A stretch of 64,000 nucleotides of DNA, taken from assembly GCA_003389385.1 (NCBI GenBank), contig QQVM01000005.1, positions 1 through 64,000 on the forward strand, read 5' to 3'. Positions 28,228-37,813 of the stretch are shown here, one piece after another. The stretch comes from Bacteroidota bacterium (GTDB lineage: Bacteria; Bacteroidota; Bacteroidia; AKYH767-A; 2013-40CM-41-45). The notes below the pieces were generated by a model that ran no database searches, had not been told where the DNA came from, and saw nothing but the letters and a program-made list of their open reading frames with translations. How positions within the stretch are numbered: the first letter of the stretch is position 1; each line of letters opens with the position of its first letter. Both the position numbers and the translations under genes were made by a program.

Positions 28228-28345
28228 GCGCGTGGGCCTGACCAATTGCGCGGGAAGCGTCCGCTTGTGCGGCTGGCAGAATCAATTGGTCTTGATTTTT
28301 TTGCATACTTTTTTTATCAAGAAAAAAAGTATGAATAAAAATGTT
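28228..28345 (+). ncRNA. Bipartite structured repeat element, copy 2
   Basis: Stem GACCAATTG(28240-28248)/CAATTGGTC(28283-28291); GCGGGAAGCGTCCGC (28250-28264); hairpin CATACTTTTTTT(28304-28315)-ATCAAG-AAAAAAAGTATG(28322-28333). Confidence 0.6.
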
Positions 28346-28450
28346 AATAGCAGTAATGTCTGTAATTAACAATTCTCGAATTAGAGATTTAATCATCTAA
28401 TCTTGTTCAAAATAAAATTAAGACAATTTCAGGCAGAATTGCAAATTAAA

Positions 28451-29395
28451 TCAATGGATTCCTTGCGAAGCAAGATATCGCTCTGCATCCAATGCCGCCA
28501 TGCAACCCGTTCCTGCAGCAGTTACTGCTTGTCTGTATATTTTATCCGCAACATCTCCTGCAGCAAATACGCCTTCCACATTTGTTTTCGATGTGCCCGG
28601 TTTTACTTTGATGTAACCTGTATCATCCATGTCGAGCCAGCCTTTGAAAATGTCAGAATTCGGCTTGTGTCCTATGGCCACAAAAAATCCTGTCACTTTC
28701 AGTTCTTTCTCTTCTCCCGTCTGGTTATTTTTTACTCTGACGCCCTCTACAGTTTTGCTTCCAAGAATTTCCTGAGTGTCGGTATTCCAGAGTATTTCAA
28801 TATTGGGTGTGTTCTCAACTCTGTGCTGCATGGCTTTGCTGGCGCGCATCTCGTCCCTTCGTACAATCATGTACACTTTCTTGCAGAGCTTGGCGAGGTA
28901 AGTTGCTTCTTCTGCAGCAGTATCACCGGCACCTACAATGGCTACATCTTGTCCACGGAAGAAAAATCCATCGCACACCGCGCAAGCGGAAACTCCATAT
29001 CCGTTCAGCCTTTGCTCCGATTCAAGTCCCAGCCATTTGGCTGAAGCGCCTGTAGCGATGATTACTGTGTCAGCTGTGACAGTTTTGTTTTCGTCTATAA
29101 CCACTCTGTATGGTTTTTTAGAAAAGTCAACTTCGCTTGCATAGCCGAAGCGCACATCAGTGCCAAATCTCTCAGCCTGTGCTTTGAAATCTTCCATCAT
29201 CTCCGGGCCCTGAGTTCCTTTAGGATAGCCGGGATAATTCTCCACTTCAGTGGTGATTGTAAGCTGTCCTCCTGGCTGCAGTCCCTGATACATCACAGGC
29301 TTCATATCAGCTCTTGCTGCATAGATTGCCGCTGTATAACCCGCCGGACCTGAGCCTATGATCAGGCATTTCATGTGTTCCTTTTGTTCAGTCAT
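28451..29395 (-). CDS. trxB: Thioredoxin-disulfide reductase
   Basis: CLIIGSGPAGYTAAIYAARA, CAVCDGFFFRGQDVAIVGAGDTAAEEA, GVFAAGDVADKIYRQAVTAAGTGCMAALDAERYL. Confidence 0.97.
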   Translation of the reverse strand: MTEQKEHMKCLIIGSGPAGYTAAIYAARADMKPVMYQGLQPGGQLTITTEVENYPGYPKGTQGPEMMEDFKAQAERFGTDVRFGYASEVDFSKKPYRVVIDENKTVTADTVIIATGASAKWLGLESEQRLNGYGVSACAVCDGFFFRGQDVAIVGAGDTAAEEATYLAKLCKKVYMIVRRDEMRASKAMQHRVENTPNIEILWNTDTQEILGSKTVEGVRVKNNQTGEEKELKVTGFFVAIGHKPNSDIFKGWLDMDDTGYIKVKPGTSKTNVEGVFAAGDVADKIYRQAVTAAGTGCMAALDAERYLASQGIH

Positions 29396-29504
29396 ATTGA
29401 TCTTGTCCTGCTTCAGACAGCTGCAAATTTAACATTTGTCTCAGTTTTTGAAACTTGCTTTGTTCTGACAGGTGTAATTAGTTATATAATTAAATTTCAG
29501 ATGC

Positions 29505-30398
29505 TTATCTGGCAATTATTGTATCGAAAGTGCATGCGTATCCTCCCCAAATTCCCAAGCCACCTTCTATATTGCTGCTCACAGGAGCCACCGATGCAAA
29601 GGGATTACCATTGCTTCCTACCTGGGTTTCCACAGTTCTCCAAAAGTCAAAGTGCGATCTGTCTATAGTGCAGAACCTGACAACAATAGTATCTCCTATT
29701 TTAAAGAAAAACTTTTCGTCATTGAAATCGTCAGCCTTATTGGAATTGGGAACCTGCCCGCGTTGATATGCGAAATCGAAACTCTTTCCGTTGATAAACT
29801 TATCTTCAAATACTGATCCGTTCGGAGCGATAAATATGCTGTCTTTGATCTTGCCTTCTTCCAGTCCGAATGTATATCGGTTGATACGCTGTGCGAACCA
29901 TCTGTAATAATTCCCGAGGGTGTCGGGATCAGTCAGGTGTGCCCAGGCGAAACCGAGTGAATCTCTGTTGCCGTTTACTTTCCACCAGACACTGTCGAGC
30001 GCTACCGGCTGCGGTAAGAATGTGGAAGAACTGAGTACCTTGCCTTCAGCTTCCACACGGAGTGTATAAGTTTTACCGGACTCGCCGGTGATTAGATCAG
30101 AGATGTAAAGTCCGATACCGGGAAACTGTTCAAGTGTGTCGGTGATGATCCCGTCACTCACGGTAACAAGGGCTCCTGTGATGGTCTGGTTGACGACAGA
30201 ATTTATATTGACAGTTCCGAAGAAGGGAAGCGTGCGGGACAAAATCACATAAGGTTTTTCTCCGGCAATTACGTATCCTTCCACCACAATTTTTGGTTCT
30301 GATTCAGGGATTTCGACTGTGACATTCTTTTCACAGGCTGAAAATCCGATGATGATCAGAATGAATGCCATTACTCTGTATAATTTTCTTTCCATCAT
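29505..30398 (-). CDS. DUF4249-type lipoprotein, partner of the TonB receptor
   Basis: Lipobox-like IIGFSACEKN; PKIVVEGYVIAGEKPYVILSRTLPFF; adjacent to TonB receptor. Confidence 0.82.
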   Translation of the reverse strand: MMERKLYRVMAFILIIIGFSACEKNVTVEIPESEPKIVVEGYVIAGEKPYVILSRTLPFFGTVNINSVVNQTITGALVTVSDGIITDTLEQFPGIGLYISDLITGESGKTYTLRVEAEGKVLSSSTFLPQPVALDSVWWKVNGNRDSLGFAWAHLTDPDTLGNYYRWFAQRINRYTFGLEEGKIKDSIFIAPNGSVFEDKFINGKSFDFAYQRGQVPNSNKADDFNDEKFFFKIGDTIVVRFCTIDRSHFDFWRTVETQVGSNGNPFASVAPVSSNIEGGLGIWGGYACTFDTIIAR

Positions 30399-32773
30399 CA
30401 GAATTTGAAATTATAGGTGATGCTTGGCAGAATAGGGAAGAGGGTAATCTGTTTCGCCTGAATGCTGATGTTATCTTCGTTTAGGTCCGTATCAAAATAT
30501 ATTATGAATGGATTGTACCGATTATAGACATTGAATACGCTGAAGTTCCAGCTGCTTTCAAATTTCTTCGTGGGCTTATTCCTGAGAGTAAAGCTCAGGT
30601 CGAGGCGGTGGTAAGGTACGAGCCTGTAATTGTTGCGCTGGTCGCCGTAATCCTGCAGCACATTTCCATCTGAAAGGAGATACAATCTTTCAGGAAAAGT
30701 GTTCAGGTTTCCTGTAGCGTAAACCCAGGTTGCGCCCAGGCTCACTCTCTTGCTCACATCATAGCTCAGTACCAGAGATACATCATGTCTTCTGTCGTAC
30801 TTCGGAGCAAACACATTTGCGCGATTCAAATCAGGAAACTTTCTGTATGTCCAGGCCAGTGTGTAGCCGATCCATCCGCTGAAATTTCCCTTCACTTTTT
30901 TCAGAAAGAGCTCAGCACCATAACTCCATCCCTGACCAAACACGAAATCATTGTCGACATTGTCATTGATTGAATTTTCAGGCAGAAATCCTTCGGAATA
31001 TTCCACCTGATTTTTCATGTCTTTGTAATACACTTCGATGCTTGTTTCGTAAGTGTTGTTATTAAAATTCCTGAAATATCCTGCGGCATATTGAGTGCTG
31101 AACTGAGGTCTTACAAGATCAGTGCTGGGTACCCAGGTGTCTGTCGGAAGTGAAATGGAGGACAGCGATGCCAGATGTATGTACTGATAGTTCTGAGTAT
31201 AAGAAGCCTTCACCGAAGATTTTTGATCAAGGGTATATCGTATTGAAAGACGTGGTTCTACATTAGAATATGTCTTCACGTTTTCCAGAGTGTTGTAATG
31301 TATCGTGTCAGTCACGACTTTTCTGATCGGATCTCTTACAAACCTGTCGAAGGGACCGACTTGTTGGAATAAGGTTCCTCTCAAGCCTGCATTGATTCGA
31401 AGTTTGTCAGTGATGTCGTATTCATCATTGATATATATAGCCAGGTCATGCGCGTATTGCCTTAAGGTTTTGCCAAGATCAAAAACCACATCGCCTGATC
31501 TCGCGGAGACATTGGAAGGCACGAACACATGGTAGATGTATTGCCCGCCAAACTTGATATTATGTCCGGGATGAGGAAACCAGTTGAAGTCGGATTTGAT
31601 ATTGTAATCGGTTATACCTGAGAACAATTTAAAATTGAATCCTTCCTGACCTCCCTCAAACTGAAAATCGTAATTGGTATAGATCAGGCTGGTGTTCATA
31701 AATATCCTGTCATTGAATACGTGATTCCAACGGAGCGTGGTTGTGGCGTTTCCCCAGGGGATTTCAAGTTCGAAATCCGAATCCGGACTTTTAAAATTGA
31801 ATATGTCACGTCCGAAATATCCGCTCAGAAATATTCTGTTATTCTGATTCAGCCTGTAATTTGCTTTCGCATTCAGATCGTAGAAGAAATACTTGTTGCC
31901 TTCAATATCGCTTCCTTCCTGAACGAAGGGTTTTCTGAGGAACAAATCCACAAATGTCCGTCTCCCTGAAACAATGAAAGAGCCTGTATCTCTTTTAATT
32001 GGACCTTCCACCGTAAGTCTTGAGGAAATAAAACCCAGTCCGCCCTGCACTCCGAATTTCTGATTGTTTCCCTCTTTCATCTGAATGTCCAATACAGATG
32101 ACAGCCGTCCACCATAATTCGCCGGCATTCCGCCCTTGGTAAGTGTGACGTTCTGCACGGCATCCGCATTAAACACAGAAAAGAAACCGAAGAGGTGATT
32201 TGCATTATACACATTGGCTTCATCCAGCAGAATCAGGTTTTGGTCAGGTCCGCCACCGCGCACATAATAACCGGTATTTCCTTCACCTGCTGAGAGCACT
32301 CCGGGTAGCAGCTGAATGGTTTTCAGGATATCCACCTCGCCAAGGAAAGCCGGAAGACTTTTAATCTTTTCTATTTCAAGCTTGTCGCGGCTCATTTCGG
32401 CACTTTCCACATTCTTCTCTTCTTTCCTGCCGACTATCTCAACTTCCTTCGTAATGAATGCAGCTTTTCTCAGCTTAATATCCATTCGGATATCTTTTAC
32501 CAGATCAATGCTGTGTTCCTGGGTTTCGAAGCCCAGATAGGAAATCACGAGGGTGTATTTTCCTTCAGGAATTGTGATGGAGTAAAAACCATACACATTG
32601 CTGCTGGTGCCCTTAAGGTTCTCCTTGATATAAACATTGGCGCCTAAAAGTGATTCGCCTGTGCCTTCCTCTTTAACAAATCCGGAAATGGTGAAAGGTT
32701 TGGCTGCACTAACCGCTACACAGTCGGTAAAGGCATTTAAAAGAAATGGGAGGAGAATGAAAAAAGCCCGCAT
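30398..32773 (-). CDS. TonB-dependent receptor
   Basis: FTISGFVKEEGTGESLLGANVYIKENLKGTSSNVYGFYSITIPEGKYTLVISYLGFE; plug LPAFLGEVDILKTIQLLPGVLSAGEGNTGYYVRGGGPDQNLILLDEANVYN. Confidence 0.93.
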   Translation of the reverse strand: MRAFFILLPFLLNAFTDCVAVSAAKPFTISGFVKEEGTGESLLGANVYIKENLKGTSSNVYGFYSITIPEGKYTLVISYLGFETQEHSIDLVKDIRMDIKLRKAAFITKEVEIVGRKEEKNVESAEMSRDKLEIEKIKSLPAFLGEVDILKTIQLLPGVLSAGEGNTGYYVRGGGPDQNLILLDEANVYNANHLFGFFSVFNADAVQNVTLTKGGMPANYGGRLSSVLDIQMKEGNNQKFGVQGGLGFISSRLTVEGPIKRDTGSFIVSGRRTFVDLFLRKPFVQEGSDIEGNKYFFYDLNAKANYRLNQNNRIFLSGYFGRDIFNFKSPDSDFELEIPWGNATTTLRWNHVFNDRIFMNTSLIYTNYDFQFEGGQEGFNFKLFSGITDYNIKSDFNWFPHPGHNIKFGGQYIYHVFVPSNVSARSGDVVFDLGKTLRQYAHDLAIYINDEYDITDKLRINAGLRGTLFQQVGPFDRFVRDPIRKVVTDTIHYNTLENVKTYSNVEPRLSIRYTLDQKSSVKASYTQNYQYIHLASLSSISLPTDTWVPSTDLVRPQFSTQYAAGYFRNFNNNTYETSIEVYYKDMKNQVEYSEGFLPENSINDNVDNDFVFGQGWSYGAELFLKKVKGNFSGWIGYTLAWTYRKFPDLNRANVFAPKYDRRHDVSLVLSYDVSKRVSLGATWVYATGNLNTFPERLYLLSDGNVLQDYGDQRNNYRLVPYHRLDLSFTLRNKPTKKFESSWNFSVFNVYNRYNPFIIYFDTDLNEDNISIQAKQITLFPILPSITYNFKF

Positions 32774-32905
32774 AAACAGTTTTGAAACAATACTCTGGCC
32801 AGATGGTTTCAGGCATGCAAAATTATCATTTTATTCAGCTGCTTAAAAATGGAAGCTATAAATTGATCACTTGCAAATGCAAGAGGCTGAATCAGATAAA
32901 ATACT

Positions 32906-32914
32906 TAACTTTGC
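32906..32914 (+). promoter_or_regulatory. -7 element TAACTTTGC upstream of rnpB
   Basis: TAnnTTTGC about 22 nt before the predicted P1 helix. Confidence 0.65.
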
Positions 32915-32935
32915 GTTAACAAACTGTTCTTTCAT

Positions 32936-33331
32936 ATCAGTGACTGATCTATCGCCTCATTAAATGGGGAGGAAAGTCCGGGCAGCACATAGCATCCTGC
33001 TTCCTAACGGGAAGGCATGCAGCCGATTGGCAGCATGACAGCAAGTGCCACAGAGAATTACCGCCACGGGTGCAAATCCGCGGCAAGGGTGAAAACGTGA
33101 GGTAAGAGCTCACGGGCTTGCATTGCGAGATGCAGGCAGGGTAAACCTCAGGAGCTGAAAGACCAAATAAGCCGCGCCCAGCGCAAGCAAAGAACGGCTC
33201 GTTCGAATTCCCGAAAGGTGAATGACGCGGCGGGTAGGTCGATAGAGGTGAAGCGTGAGTTTCATCCCAGATAAATGATAGATGTTCCGGTGCCTCACCG
33301 GATTACAGAACCCGGCTTACAAGTCATTGAT
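32936..33331 (+). ncRNA. rnpB: RNase P RNA (bacterial class A)
   Basis: GGGGAGGAAAGTCCGGGC, CACAGAGAATTACCGCC, GGTAAGAGCTCACGGG, terminal CCCGGCTTACAAG; P1 pairing ATCAGTGACT with AGTCATTGAT. Confidence 0.95.
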
Positions 33332-33336
33332 GTACA

Positions 33337-33363
33337 AACATCCTCCCCAAAAGGGAGGATGTT
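33337..33363 (+). terminator. Hairpin downstream of rnpB
   Basis: AACATCCTCCC-CAAAA-GGGAGGATGTT, 11-bp stem; weak T-tract. Confidence 0.7.
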
Positions 33364-33433
33364 CTGTTTATATGAAGTCCTTCAATTCAGGGAATACAAT
33401 TGCGTTTACAATTTTTATATTTGTGCGCCTTTC

Positions 33434-35521
33434 ATGAAATTCCAGCTCATCACCCAATATTCTCTGTGGTTTGTTCCGCTTTGCATCCTTCTTGGAGTCG
33501 CTTACGCATGGATTTTATACCGAAGAAAGGAAGAATGGGAAGGACAGTCACCCTGGCTGCACCGAACGCTTTTCTTTCTGCGAATGTCATTGGTTGCACT
33601 AATCTCTTTTCTCCTGTTAAACCCAATGCTTCGCAGCCTGAGCAGAGAATCAGAGAAGCCTCTCCTGGTTTTTGCTCAGGATAATTCTTCCAGTATTCTG
33701 CTGAATAAGGATTCAGCTTTCTACAGAAACGAGTATCCTGCCGCAGTATCAAAAATGCTCGATGAATTATCGGATAAATACGATGTCCTGAGAGTGAACT
33801 GGGGCGACAAGGTGGAAAATTCGGATGCAAGTGATTACTCATACCGCGAGACAGATTTCACCAGGCTTTATAACGAACTGAACATCCGCATGGGCAACAG
33901 AAACATGGGCGCTGTGGTGATAGCCAGCGATGGCTTGTACAACCGTGGTTCCAACCCCTTGTATCTGGAAGGACCGTCCACTCCGATTTACACTGTCGCA
34001 ATGGGCGATACAAGTGTGAGGAAAGATCTGCTGGTGGCTAAGGTGAATTTCAACAAAGTGGTTTACCTGGGAAATGCATTTCCTGTTGAAGTGGGTATTT
34101 CTGCCAGGAACAGTTCCGGAGAAAAGTTCAGCATGACAATGAAGGAAGGAGATGAAGTACTCTTCACGAGACAGTTCACAGTTCCCACAAACCGCTTTTC
34201 CCAAACCGTGCCGGTGATTCTGGATGCGAAACAGAAAGGCATGCGCAATTTGAGAATCGAGCTCTCAAGACTGGATGGTGAAGTCAGCTACAGCAACAAC
34301 GTGCGTGATATCTTTATAGAAGTGAAAGAAGGCAAACAAAAAGTTCTATTACTGGCAAATGCGCCTCATCCGGATCTGGCTGCTCTCAGCATGGCCATTG
34401 AAAGCAATGGGAACTATTCTGTAAAGACTGTTTACCCTGATAATGTCCCTGTCAATTTCAGGGAGTACAATCTTGTTATTCTGCACAATCTTCCATCCAC
34501 ACAAAATCAGTTACCCGGCCTGCTTCAACAGGGTTCTGAAGCAGATTTTTCTGTGTGGTACATTGTAGGTAGCCAGACAAATCTGAACCTGTTCAATTCC
34601 ATGAACGCTGCGGTTAAGATCAATGCCACTCTTGAAAAGTCGAATGCGGTGCAGGCTGCTTTGGATCCCAACTTTTCCTTGTTCACCCTGAGTGACATCA
34701 CAAGAAGGAATATACCTCAGTTCCCGCCTTTGAACGCTCCATTCGGACGTTACACTTTTTCAGGAGCTCCTTACATGATGATGAAACAACGCATCGGAGC
34801 CGTAACCTCCGATGATGCTTTGCTCGTTTTCGGAGGAAGCGGTGGAATTAGAAACGCTGTTCTATGCGGAGAGGGAATCTGGAGATGGAAGCTGGATGAC
34901 TTTGCAAGGAACGGAAATTTTGATGCTTTCACTGAAGTTGTTTCTAAGACAGTTCAAAACCTTGTTGTCAGAGAGAATAAATCGAGATTCAGGATTCTCA
35001 ATAAAAACGAATTCGCCGAAAACGAACCCGCTCTCTTTGAGGCCGAGCTTTACAACAACAGCTATGAGCTGGTGAATGATCCGGATGTGAGCATGATTCT
35101 CACAAACCGTGATAACAAGAACTTCCCATTCACCTTCAGTAAAACGGAAAGAGCTTATTCCCTGAATGCCGGTTATCTTACTCCAGGGACATACAGCTAC
35201 AAAGCCACAGTGAATGCCGGAGATAAAGTGCTTCGTGCAGAAGGCAGCTTCAACGTTGCAGAGCTTCAGGCAGAATTATCTGAAAGCATTGCAGACCACC
35301 AGCTACTTTATAATGTCGCGGAAAAATCGGGTGCTGCAATGTATTATCCCTCACAGCTCAACGAGTTGAAGGTGGCTCTCAAATCAAGGGATGATCTGAA
35401 GAATATTTCATTCTCTCAGATTAAACTCGAAGATCTCATTAACAAAAAATCCTTGTTTTTTATCATCCTGATTCTTCTCTCACTTGAGTGGTTTATACGG
35501 AAAAGATCAGGCTCCTACTGA
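33434..35521 (+). CDS. Large membrane-anchored protein of unknown function (TM helices at both ends)
   Basis: 748-aa ORF trimmed to Met 33434 because the upstream start lies inside rnpB; N-terminal TM helices, C-terminal LFFIILILLSLEWFIRKR. Confidence 0.75.
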   Translation: MKFQLITQYSLWFVPLCILLGVAYAWILYRRKEEWEGQSPWLHRTLFFLRMSLVALISFLLLNPMLRSLSRESEKPLLVFAQDNSSSILLNKDSAFYRNEYPAAVSKMLDELSDKYDVLRVNWGDKVENSDASDYSYRETDFTRLYNELNIRMGNRNMGAVVIASDGLYNRGSNPLYLEGPSTPIYTVAMGDTSVRKDLLVAKVNFNKVVYLGNAFPVEVGISARNSSGEKFSMTMKEGDEVLFTRQFTVPTNRFSQTVPVILDAKQKGMRNLRIELSRLDGEVSYSNNVRDIFIEVKEGKQKVLLLANAPHPDLAALSMAIESNGNYSVKTVYPDNVPVNFREYNLVILHNLPSTQNQLPGLLQQGSEADFSVWYIVGSQTNLNLFNSMNAAVKINATLEKSNAVQAALDPNFSLFTLSDITRRNIPQFPPLNAPFGRYTFSGAPYMMMKQRIGAVTSDDALLVFGGSGGIRNAVLCGEGIWRWKLDDFARNGNFDAFTEVVSKTVQNLVVRENKSRFRILNKNEFAENEPALFEAELYNNSYELVNDPDVSMILTNRDNKNFPFTFSKTERAYSLNAGYLTPGTYSYKATVNAGDKVLRAEGSFNVAELQAELSESIADHQLLYNVAEKSGAAMYYPSQLNELKVALKSRDDLKNISFSQIKLEDLINKKSLFFIILILLSLEWFIRKRSGSY

Positions 35522-35527
35522 GATCAC

Positions 35528-36754
35528 ATGCATTATCTTCTAATCATCATCCTTGCCATAGTCTGCGCGGATTTTCTGCTGGGCAGATTGCTCGATTACC
35601 TGAACAATACACATATTAAGAAGGAGCTTCCTTCTGCCGCACACGGAATCTATGATGAGAACAAGTATCATAAGTTTCTTCAATATTATCGTGCAAGGAA
35701 TGGTTTTTCACAAATCACTTCCATTTTCGGTTTCATTATCACTGCAATTTTGCTTGTGAGCGGGGCATTCGGAGCTTTGGATGAATGGCTGCGCACTTTT
35801 ACAGAGAATCCGATCTGGCTGGCAATACTTTTCTTCGGAGTCATCGGTTTGGCTTCAGACATCATTTCGACTCCTTTTTCTGTCTATTCTACATTTGTAA
35901 TTGAAGAAAAATTTGGCTTCAATAAAACCACGGTGCGTACATTTATTGCAGACAAATTGAAAGCTTATGTTCTTGCAGCCCTTGTTGGAGGCGGTTTACT
36001 TGCACTGCTAACCTGGATATATCTTTCAACCGGGACTTTGTTTTGGCTGCTGGCATGGGGAACGCTGACCTTGGTAATGATCTTCATCACGGCCTTTTAC
36101 ACATCGGTGTTGTTGCCTGTATTTAACAAGCTGAAACCCCTGCCGGAAGGTGAACTACGGAGCGCAATAGAGGAATATGCACGCAAAAATGATTTTCGAC
36201 TTGATGATATCTACGTGATGGATGGATCGAAACGAACATCAAGGGCTAACGCTTTTTTCAGCGGCTTAGGGAAAAGAAAAAAGATTGTATTGTTCGACAC
36301 GCTGATTGAAAAGCATACAGTGCCAGAGCTGGTGGCAGTGCTTGCTCATGAAACCGGTCATTTCAAATTAAAGCACACCCGCACCGGACTTTTTGCAGGA
36401 ATTCTTCAGAGCGGAATTATGTTTTACCTCCTCGGTTCTCTTTTGGGTAATCCTGATCTGACTCTCGCAATGGGAGGTACTGAACCGGCCTTTCATCTTG
36501 ATTTGCTTGCATTTGGTTTGCTTTATAGTCCGGTTTCTCTTTTGCTGGGAATTTTCATGAACATGCTTTCCAGAAAGCACGAATATGAAGCGGATCGTTT
36601 TGCATCGAGCACATACGACGGACAAGAGCTTGCTTCCGCGCTTAAAAAACTTTCAGTTGACAACCTGAGCAATCTGAATCCGCATCCTGCCTATGTATTC
36701 GTTCATTACTCACATCCACCATTGCTAAGCAGACTTGCCGCTTTGAAAAAATAG
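35528..36754 (+). CDS. M48 family metallopeptidase (Ste24/CAAX protease-like)
   Basis: VLAHETGHFKLKHT zinc motif; NAFFSGLGKRKKIVLFDTLIEKH; HEYEADRFA. Confidence 0.93.
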   Translation: MHYLLIIILAIVCADFLLGRLLDYLNNTHIKKELPSAAHGIYDENKYHKFLQYYRARNGFSQITSIFGFIITAILLVSGAFGALDEWLRTFTENPIWLAILFFGVIGLASDIISTPFSVYSTFVIEEKFGFNKTTVRTFIADKLKAYVLAALVGGGLLALLTWIYLSTGTLFWLLAWGTLTLVMIFITAFYTSVLLPVFNKLKPLPEGELRSAIEEYARKNDFRLDDIYVMDGSKRTSRANAFFSGLGKRKKIVLFDTLIEKHTVPELVAVLAHETGHFKLKHTRTGLFAGILQSGIMFYLLGSLLGNPDLTLAMGGTEPAFHLDLLAFGLLYSPVSLLLGIFMNMLSRKHEYEADRFASSTYDGQELASALKKLSVDNLSNLNPHPAYVFVHYSHPPLLSRLAALKK

Positions 36755-37813
36755 GTGACTGTACCGGGCAATATCAGCTTCTGAGTTAATTGCCTTTCCG
36801 CATTGAATATTTTCAATCAGCTCATGAGCGAAATATGGTCCCAGCATCACTCCCTTGGTCCCAAGTCCGTTCAGAATGTACATGTCTTCTTTCTCAGGAT
36901 GTTTGCCAACAAGTGGTCTTCTGTCAAGCACAGTTGGTCTTATTCCGGCCTGATGATCCAACACTTTATATGGAAGGCGAATTGCTTCTCTAAGCTTTTT
37001 CTCCAGTTCCATCAAGCCTTGTTCAGTCGGCTTGCTTTCAGGATAATTCCATGAATACGTTGACCCGATTCTGAACACAGAATTTCCAAGAGGTAAAATA
37101 AAAATGCCGCTCATGATGATATGATCTTCAGGTAAACCCGGAATTGAGACGTTCAATATTTCTCCCCTGGCAGGATTGAAAGGAAGATAGTTCCAAAACA
37201 AATTTTCAAATGAATCAATCCCTTCACAGAAAATTATTTTTTGAAATTTCCCAAGTTCGTAGCGGTATCCGTTTTCAATTCTTTCCAGTTTCCCGGGGAT
37301 GAACTTTGCTTTTGTAAGCTTTCCCTGTTCTGAAAAATGCTTCTCTGTCACTGAAAGAAACCTTGTAATATCCATCCATCCTGAATCACCGAGTAATAAT
37401 TTTCCGGCATGAGATTGAAGACAATTGTCGTATTCCGGATTTATTGCTTCATCCTTGTGAAGCCGGCTGAATTCCGGCTGGGCCAGGCGGCCTTGCCAGT
37501 CATTGTATTCACGTGCAGTACCCATCACCTCCAGTATCAGCTTGCGATGGAAAAATTTTTCTCCGAGTTTGCTTTCTGTTCTTTCATAAAAGGATGTGGC
37601 ATAGTCGTACAGCTCTCTTGCTTTCCAGCTGAACACAATTCGCCTTCCGGTTACAGGATGAAAAATTCCAGCCGCAACTCTTGATGATGTTTTTTCTTTA
37701 CCTTCTTCAATGAGCATGACATTGTACCCGGCATCTTCCAGCATCAATGCTGTGATGCTGCCTGCCAGTCCTTGCCCGACAATCAGAAAATCGTAAGAAA
37801 AATTTATACTCAT
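36725..37813 (-). CDS. FAD-dependent oxidoreductase (DAO family)
   Basis: YDFLIVGQGLAGSITALMLEDAGYNVMLIEEG; C-terminal YILNGLGTKGVMLGPYFAHEL; start trimmed to MSINFSYDFL. Confidence 0.82.
   Translation of the reverse strand: MSINFSYDFLIVGQGLAGSITALMLEDAGYNVMLIEEGKEKTSSRVAAGIFHPVTGRRIVFSWKARELYDYATSFYERTESKLGEKFFHRKLILEVMGTAREYNDWQGRLAQPEFSRLHKDEAINPEYDNCLQSHAGKLLLGDSGWMDITRFLSVTEKHFSEQGKLTKAKFIPGKLERIENGYRYELGKFQKIIFCEGIDSFENLFWNYLPFNPARGEILNVSIPGLPEDHIIMSGIFILPLGNSVFRIGSTYSWNYPESKPTEQGLMELEKKLREAIRLPYKVLDHQAGIRPTVLDRRPLVGKHPEKEDMYILNGLGTKGVMLGPYFAHELIENIQCGKAINSEADIARYSHLFFQSGKSA

Noticed and set aside
28403-29044. 213-aa plus-strand ORF antisense to trxB
   Set aside because: Antisense shadow of trxB; Cys/Ser/Phe-rich composition without motifs.
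33110-33298. 62-aa minus-strand ORF
   Set aside because: Entirely inside the RNase P RNA gene.
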